Shown here one piece after another: positions 6,668 to 8,354 of a DNA stretch of 8,354 nucleotides (the first letter of the stretch is position 1; every line of letters begins with the position of its first letter). Under the pieces are notes generated by a model that did no database searches, was not told the DNA's origin, and saw only the letters and a program-made list of their open reading frames with translations. Origin of the DNA: Balneolia bacterium. Lineage in GTDB: Bacteria > Bacteroidota > Rhodothermia > Balneolales > Cyclonatronaceae. The DNA lies in assembly GCA_003567135.1 (NCBI GenBank), contig PXAI01000342.1, positions 1 to 8,354 of the forward strand, read 5' to 3'. Made by a program: the position numbers and the translations under genes.

Positions 6668-8284
6668 TTGAGGATGAAATTTCCAGCCGTGGAGAGAGTC
6701 ACCGAGCAGGATACCGAACAAGTCACCGAACATGTTACCGAACAAGTTATAAGATTGGTAGATACATTGGGTGAAGAATCATATTCCGCAATCGAACTCA
6801 TGGAAACGTTGTCTCTGAAACACCGCCCCACGTTTCATTATTCCTATTTAAAACCAGCAATTGAAGCGGGCCTGGTTGAATTAACGATACCAGATAAACC
6901 CAGGAGTAGTAAACAGCGATATCGGATTACGAAGAAAGGTACGCAACTCAGGAAAACGGATGGGGGATTAACAAACACTATCGCCAATCAGGAACGAAAT
7001 ATAAACCGAATCACCTACGACCACCGCAACCTCGCACAGCACATTGTAACGGATAACGGAATGCATATGTACACCTACAACCCCGAAGGCCGGCGTATTG
7101 GTAAGCAGTACAGGCCGGGTGGATATAATGACTGGACGGTGAATACTACATACGTTTATGGCGCCTATGGTGAACTCATTGCGCAATATGAGGGGCACAC
7201 CCTGCAGTACTGGAACATCAGCGGGCCGGACGGAAAGACCATCGGGCGCAAAGCGCTTACGCCGCCACAGAGCAAGGAGCAGGTGCTGCAAATGAAGGCC
7301 GGCACGTACTCTGGTTTTATGCGGTATTACTACCTCAAAGACCATCTCGGCTCCGTCCGCGTGACCCTGAACCAATACGGGGCGGTGGCAGGATATGATG
7401 ACTTCTACCCCTTCGGCCTTCAGTTGCCCGGCAGATCGAACAACTCCGCCAACCCGCATGATGATCAGAAGTTTACCGGGCATTTTTTGGAGCAGGAGGG
7501 TGATCTTGAGATATACCACGCCGGGGTGCGGATGTATGATCCGGCGATTGGGCGGTTTTTGGGGGTGGATGCGATGCGGGGGATGTATCCTACCATAAAT
7601 CCGTACCATTATACATTAAATAACCCGGTAATTTATACAGATCCCACGGGGATGTATGTTGTAAGGAGAACAAGAGTTACTAGGTCTGGACTAAATACAG
7701 CGAGAGGGCTTGGTGTTTGGACGATGGCACCAATAGTTTCAGCAGCAAGCCCCATTTATAAGAATATTCGTGGTGATTCATCGGATATGCCGACAACAAT
7801 GGATTATGTTTCTTTGGCTGTGGGTGGTTCCTATAGAGCTATGATGGAAGGGTTTTCCAGGCTGGCTCAAATGCCGAGGAATTATCGGGCCTACGGAAGG
7901 CTGGCCAATCCAGATAATGCATTTTCGCTAATTGGTGCTTTTGATAACTTTTTTGTTGAAAACATACAGGAAATATACAGGGATGAAGTGCTTTTTGACG
8001 TAGCTGGATTGATAGAGTATGAAGGAATGAGCCTAGGTCAAACAGATGCCTCAGGGCTTACTTTTTATACAAGTCAGGAACTGATAGATTATTATGGTGG
8101 CAATGAAAGACTAATTGCTGAAGCGCTTGGCAATCGTTTTGGCGCATTAGAAGATGCTGCAAATGCTTTTTTGGCTGATCGACCATACTTTGATCTTACC
8201 AATGAACGTCATCGTGCCAGGCTTCGCTCATATTTAAGGCGATACATTAGAGAAGAAATGAATCAGGAGGATCGGGATGAATAA
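6668..8284 (+). CDS. Chimeric protein: Fic/AlbA_2-type winged helix fused to RHS core with unassigned C-terminal tip
   Basis: The continuous 538-codon frame has three parts. Residues about 8-96 match the winged-helix domain that normally ends Fic or AlbA_2/AAA_4 proteins: VTEQ-type repeats, then VIRLVDTL, ELMETLSLKHRPTFHYSYL, TIPDKPRSSKQRYRIT. The Fic or ATPase part that should precede it is absent. Residues about 108-328 are the last portion of an RHS/YD-repeat protein: TYDHRNLAQHI, YTYNPEGRRIGKQ, YYYLKDHLGSVRV, FYPFGLQLPG, KFTGHFLEQEGDLEIYHAG, YDPAIGRFLGVD, NPYHYTLNNPVIYTDPTG. Residues 329-538 are an unrecognised tip with a basic helical end (RHRARLRSYLRRYIREE). Full RHS proteins have a shell of many hundreds of residues; here only about 220 remain, so no cocoon could form. 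The start is uncertain: TTG at 6668 or ATG at 6674, where GAGG abuts the ATG too closely to be a normal ribosome binding site. It may be a displaced cassette, a recent fusion or a decaying remnant. The frame and domains are certain; expression and function are not. Confidence 0.7.
   Translation: MRMKFPAVERVTEQDTEQVTEHVTEQVIRLVDTLGEESYSAIELMETLSLKHRPTFHYSYLKPAIEAGLVELTIPDKPRSSKQRYRITKKGTQLRKTDGGLTNTIANQERNINRITYDHRNLAQHIVTDNGMHMYTYNPEGRRIGKQYRPGGYNDWTVNTTYVYGAYGELIAQYEGHTLQYWNISGPDGKTIGRKALTPPQSKEQVLQMKAGTYSGFMRYYYLKDHLGSVRVTLNQYGAVAGYDDFYPFGLQLPGRSNNSANPHDDQKFTGHFLEQEGDLEIYHAGVRMYDPAIGRFLGVDAMRGMYPTINPYHYTLNNPVIYTDPTGMYVVRRTRVTRSGLNTARGLGVWTMAPIVSAASPIYKNIRGDSSDMPTTMDYVSLAVGGSYRAMMEGFSRLAQMPRNYRAYGRLANPDNAFSLIGAFDNFFVENIQEIYRDEVLFDVAGLIEYEGMSLGQTDASGLTFYTSQELIDYYGGNERLIAEALGNRFGALEDAANAFLADRPYFDLTNERHRARLRSYLRRYIREEMNQEDRDE
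6698..6745 (+). repeat. 12-base tandem repeat, four units, encoding VTEQ-type motifs
   Basis: Four consecutive 12-base units encode VTEQ, DTEQ, VTEH and VTEQ, followed by a further GTT (Val) at 6746. The ACC-GAA/G-CAA/G core is nearly constant, while third positions and the first codon vary. Repeated linkers of this kind (VTxx or PVTP types) are known just before the C-terminal winged helix of Fic and AlbA_2-type proteins, which supports the domain call. Unit number could vary by slippage. Confidence 0.85.
6962..6969 (+). repeat. Direct repeat GGGGGATT, right copy
   Basis: This is the second copy of the 8-base repeat, encoding Gly-Gly and the start of Leu at residues 99-101, right where the winged-helix domain ends and RHS-type sequence begins. 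Its placement at the domain seam is what makes the pair notable. Confidence 0.4.
8265..8270 (+). promoter_or_regulatory. Ribosome binding site of the lipoprotein gene
   Basis: A perfect AGGAGG lies six bases before the ATG at 8277, inside the last codons of the chimeric RHS frame. It is the strongest Shine-Dalgarno match I see before any start in this window, and it argues that the lipoprotein gene is truly translated and coupled to the frame above it. Confidence 0.85.
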
Positions 8285-8354
8285 CAATCGAATTTATCTG
8301 TTTTTGAATCTGTTTATTTTATGGCTGGTTTTATCCGGGTGCCGCCGCCCACAC
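8277..8354 (+). CDS. Lipoprotein, N-terminal part only (3' end missing)
   Basis: Only 26 codons are visible before the right edge. They give a polar MNNNR start, a hydrophobic stretch (IYLFLNLFILWLVL) and a lipobox LSGC with the Cys at residue 22, followed by RRPH. This is a standard signal peptidase II lipoprotein signal; mature protein would be lipid-anchored at the inner or outer membrane. The ATG overlaps the end of the chimeric RHS frame by eight bases and has a perfect AGGAGG six bases upstream, so the two are probably co-translated. Being directly behind an RHS tip, it could be a cognate immunity or accessory protein, but nothing of the mature domain is visible to test this. Confidence 0.8.
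   Translation, partial: MNNNRIYLFLNLFILWLVLSGCRRPH

Noticed and set aside
6698..6745. CRISPR-like array
   Set aside because: The units are contiguous 12-base coding repeats without spacers, inside an open frame.
6610..6969. A small transposable element between the GGGGGATT repeats
   Set aside because: No terminal inverted repeats or transposase sequence are visible; a short repeat pair alone does not support a mobile element.
6968..7609. 213-codon minus-strand frame opposite the RHS core
   Set aside because: The plus strand encodes an unmistakable RHS-associated core; the antisense product looks like a mirror product with no recognisable domain.

Overview
This window looks like chromosomal DNA from a moderately GC-rich, Gram-negative member of the Bacteroidota/Rhodothermota/Balneolota assemblage. 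The clues are the style of the RHS-associated core (FTGHFLEQEGDLEIYHAGVRM), the acidic TPR-rich envelope proteins, and a lipoprotein with a short lipobox. The taxon is an inference; no rRNA, tRNA or other marker gene is present.

Positions 1-6608 hold a tightly packed plus-strand operon of three genes joined by 4-base stop/start overlaps (ATGA at 3586-3589, GTGA at 4308-4311). The first gene is cut by the left edge. It encodes a large protein with the end of a beta-propeller-like region, several TPR blocks, a beta-sandwich-like region, a transglutaminase-like domain with Cys, His and Glu, and three more TPRs. The second encodes a secreted or periplasmic protein with a FecR-like domain and a C-terminal TPR. 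The third encodes a CHASE2 sensor with four predicted membrane segments and a class III adenylate cyclase domain in which every catalytic position is present. The likely reading is an envelope-sensing module: two extracytoplasmic scaffold proteins and a membrane cyclase that turns an envelope signal into cAMP. The ligand and the roles of the partners cannot be read from the sequence.

Positions 6609-8354 are a different kind of DNA. A single 538-codon frame joins three unrelated parts: (i) a short winged-helix domain normally found at the C-terminus of Fic or AlbA_2/AAA_4 proteins, preceded by a 12-base tandem repeat encoding VTEQ-type units; (ii) the last part of an RHS/YD-repeat protein with its conserved core; (iii) a tip of about 210 residues that I do not recognise. 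My hand counts of G+C are about 42% (6721-6960), 54% (7021-7620) and 43% (7681-8280), so the mosaic shows in base composition too. A lipoprotein gene with a perfect AGGAGG ribosome binding site starts inside the last codons of this frame and runs off the right edge.

The most interesting points are the chimeric RHS gene with its unassigned tip and overlapping lipoprotein (a candidate toxin/immunity-like pair), and the propeller-TPR-transglutaminase / FecR-TPR / CHASE2-cyclase operon as a candidate signalling system.
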